From positions 5,270,001 through 5,334,000 of the forward strand of contig CATOUR010000029.1 in NCBI GenBank assembly GCA_951848785.1: a stretch of 64,000 bases of DNA, given 5' to 3'. The notes under the pieces are model-generated. The model was given only the letters and a program-made list of their open reading frames with translations, was not told the DNA's origin and did not search any database. The number at the start of each line of letters is the position of its first letter. The stretch's first letter is position 1. The DNA is from Callosobruchus maculatus. Taxonomy: Eukaryota; Arthropoda; Insecta; Coleoptera; Chrysomelidae. The position numbers and the translations under genes were made by a program. Positions 63,301-64,000 of this stretch are shown one piece after another.

Positions 63301-64000
63301 AACTATAAGACACTATCTATGGCGTATGAAATATTCGCTCGTATTCCACTCCGAACTGAATTATTATTATTATTCGAACTAAATTCACGTGCTCTGCCTT
63401 ACGTTCCGCTTATATATTGAAAATATTCTCGCTCCCGAAATATGTAGAAAATACTCGAGCTCGACTCTATTTCCATCCTTGTCTTATAATACATGCTATC
63501 ACTGTCTTTTCTTTCCGGAATAGTCCATGCTAGAATATTCTTCGTGGTATTGCTATTCAATACTAGATGTCTCTATTGACCGTATACAGTATACATTGAG
63601 CCTATTTCTTTTTACTGGAAAAAGTACTGCCGTCCGAAACTAGATGGCGTTAGATGTTATTTTCTTCCAATTATATTCAGCTTTAATCCTATATGGCTCT
63701 GATTGTCTCGTCGGAAGCGGAAACTACGAGATACCACGGTTTTGTGGGAGATTTAAATTATATTGCATCGCTAACAGTATACTAGAGTCTGTCTAGTGAG
63801 TCGCGGCACAGAAATAACCGCGGCAAATTTAAAAATAATTTAGTTGTAAGCACTGAATAGAATATGCTATGAAATTTGAGTTTGATACTTTCACTATTTT
63901 ATTTTATGAACACTAAGAATCTTAAACTAAATCTGTACAGATATATACTACTTAAAATAATATGCAACATATTGAATATTATTTTATTTTAGCATAGCAT
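63301..64000. other. Sequence right of the hAT gene, no gene recognised
   Basis: A (TTA)n run near 63360. No Ars2 exon identified. May include the hAT promoter and missing terminus. Confidence 0.4.

Overview
This looks like nuclear DNA of an insect: AT-rich, spliced genes with GT/AG introns, and several dense layers of transposable elements (PIF/Harbinger with MADF companion genes, hAT, P-like, a mariner-like remnant, several non-LTR retrotransposons). The order or species cannot be fixed from the sequence alone. No bacterial operons, CRISPR arrays or viral genomes were seen.

Layout. 1-31.3 kb is almost all repeats. It holds a non-LTR retrotransposon running off the left edge (1-1748), a 7-copy, 163-bp tandem array whose unit contains part of a hAT transposase gene (2989-4128), Harbinger/MADF remnants (6.0-6.8, 18.7-19.1 and 22.0-23.3 kb), an inverted repeat with a hammerhead-ribozyme-like core (8854-9046), an old diverged tandem family (about 11-18 kb) broken up by a retrotransposon and a hAT element, a hAT element with perfect 8-bp target duplications (19635-20773), and shuffled retrotransposon pieces (25.2-26.2 kb).

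Host genes lie in 31.3-59 kb: importin-4 (+, intronless, 31308-34577); Pdk1 (-, seven coding exons, 35112-44836), which converges on importin-4; ribosomal protein S15 (-, three exons, 47294-47890); and the first coding exon of serrate/Ars2 (+, 58781-58902), whose remaining exons lie beyond the window. Pdk1 introns contain a mariner-like remnant, nested MITEs, a retrotransposon tail, and a 1.5-kb inverted-repeat element. Between RpS15 and Ars2 are a P-element-like deletion derivative (48175-49594), a Harbinger element (51742-56258) with a nearly full-length non-LTR retrotransposon nested in it, and a hAT element (57207-58520) directly upstream of the Ars2 5' exon.

The right end (60.2-63.3 kb), apparently within an Ars2 intron, carries an uninterrupted two-exon ZMYM1-type hAT transposase gene (799 codons). 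The host genes serve unrelated core functions (nuclear import, PI3K/AGC kinase signalling, translation, RNA processing). Most of the unusual biology lies in the mobile DNA. Exon joins were worked out by eye from splice signals and reading frame; no alignments were run.
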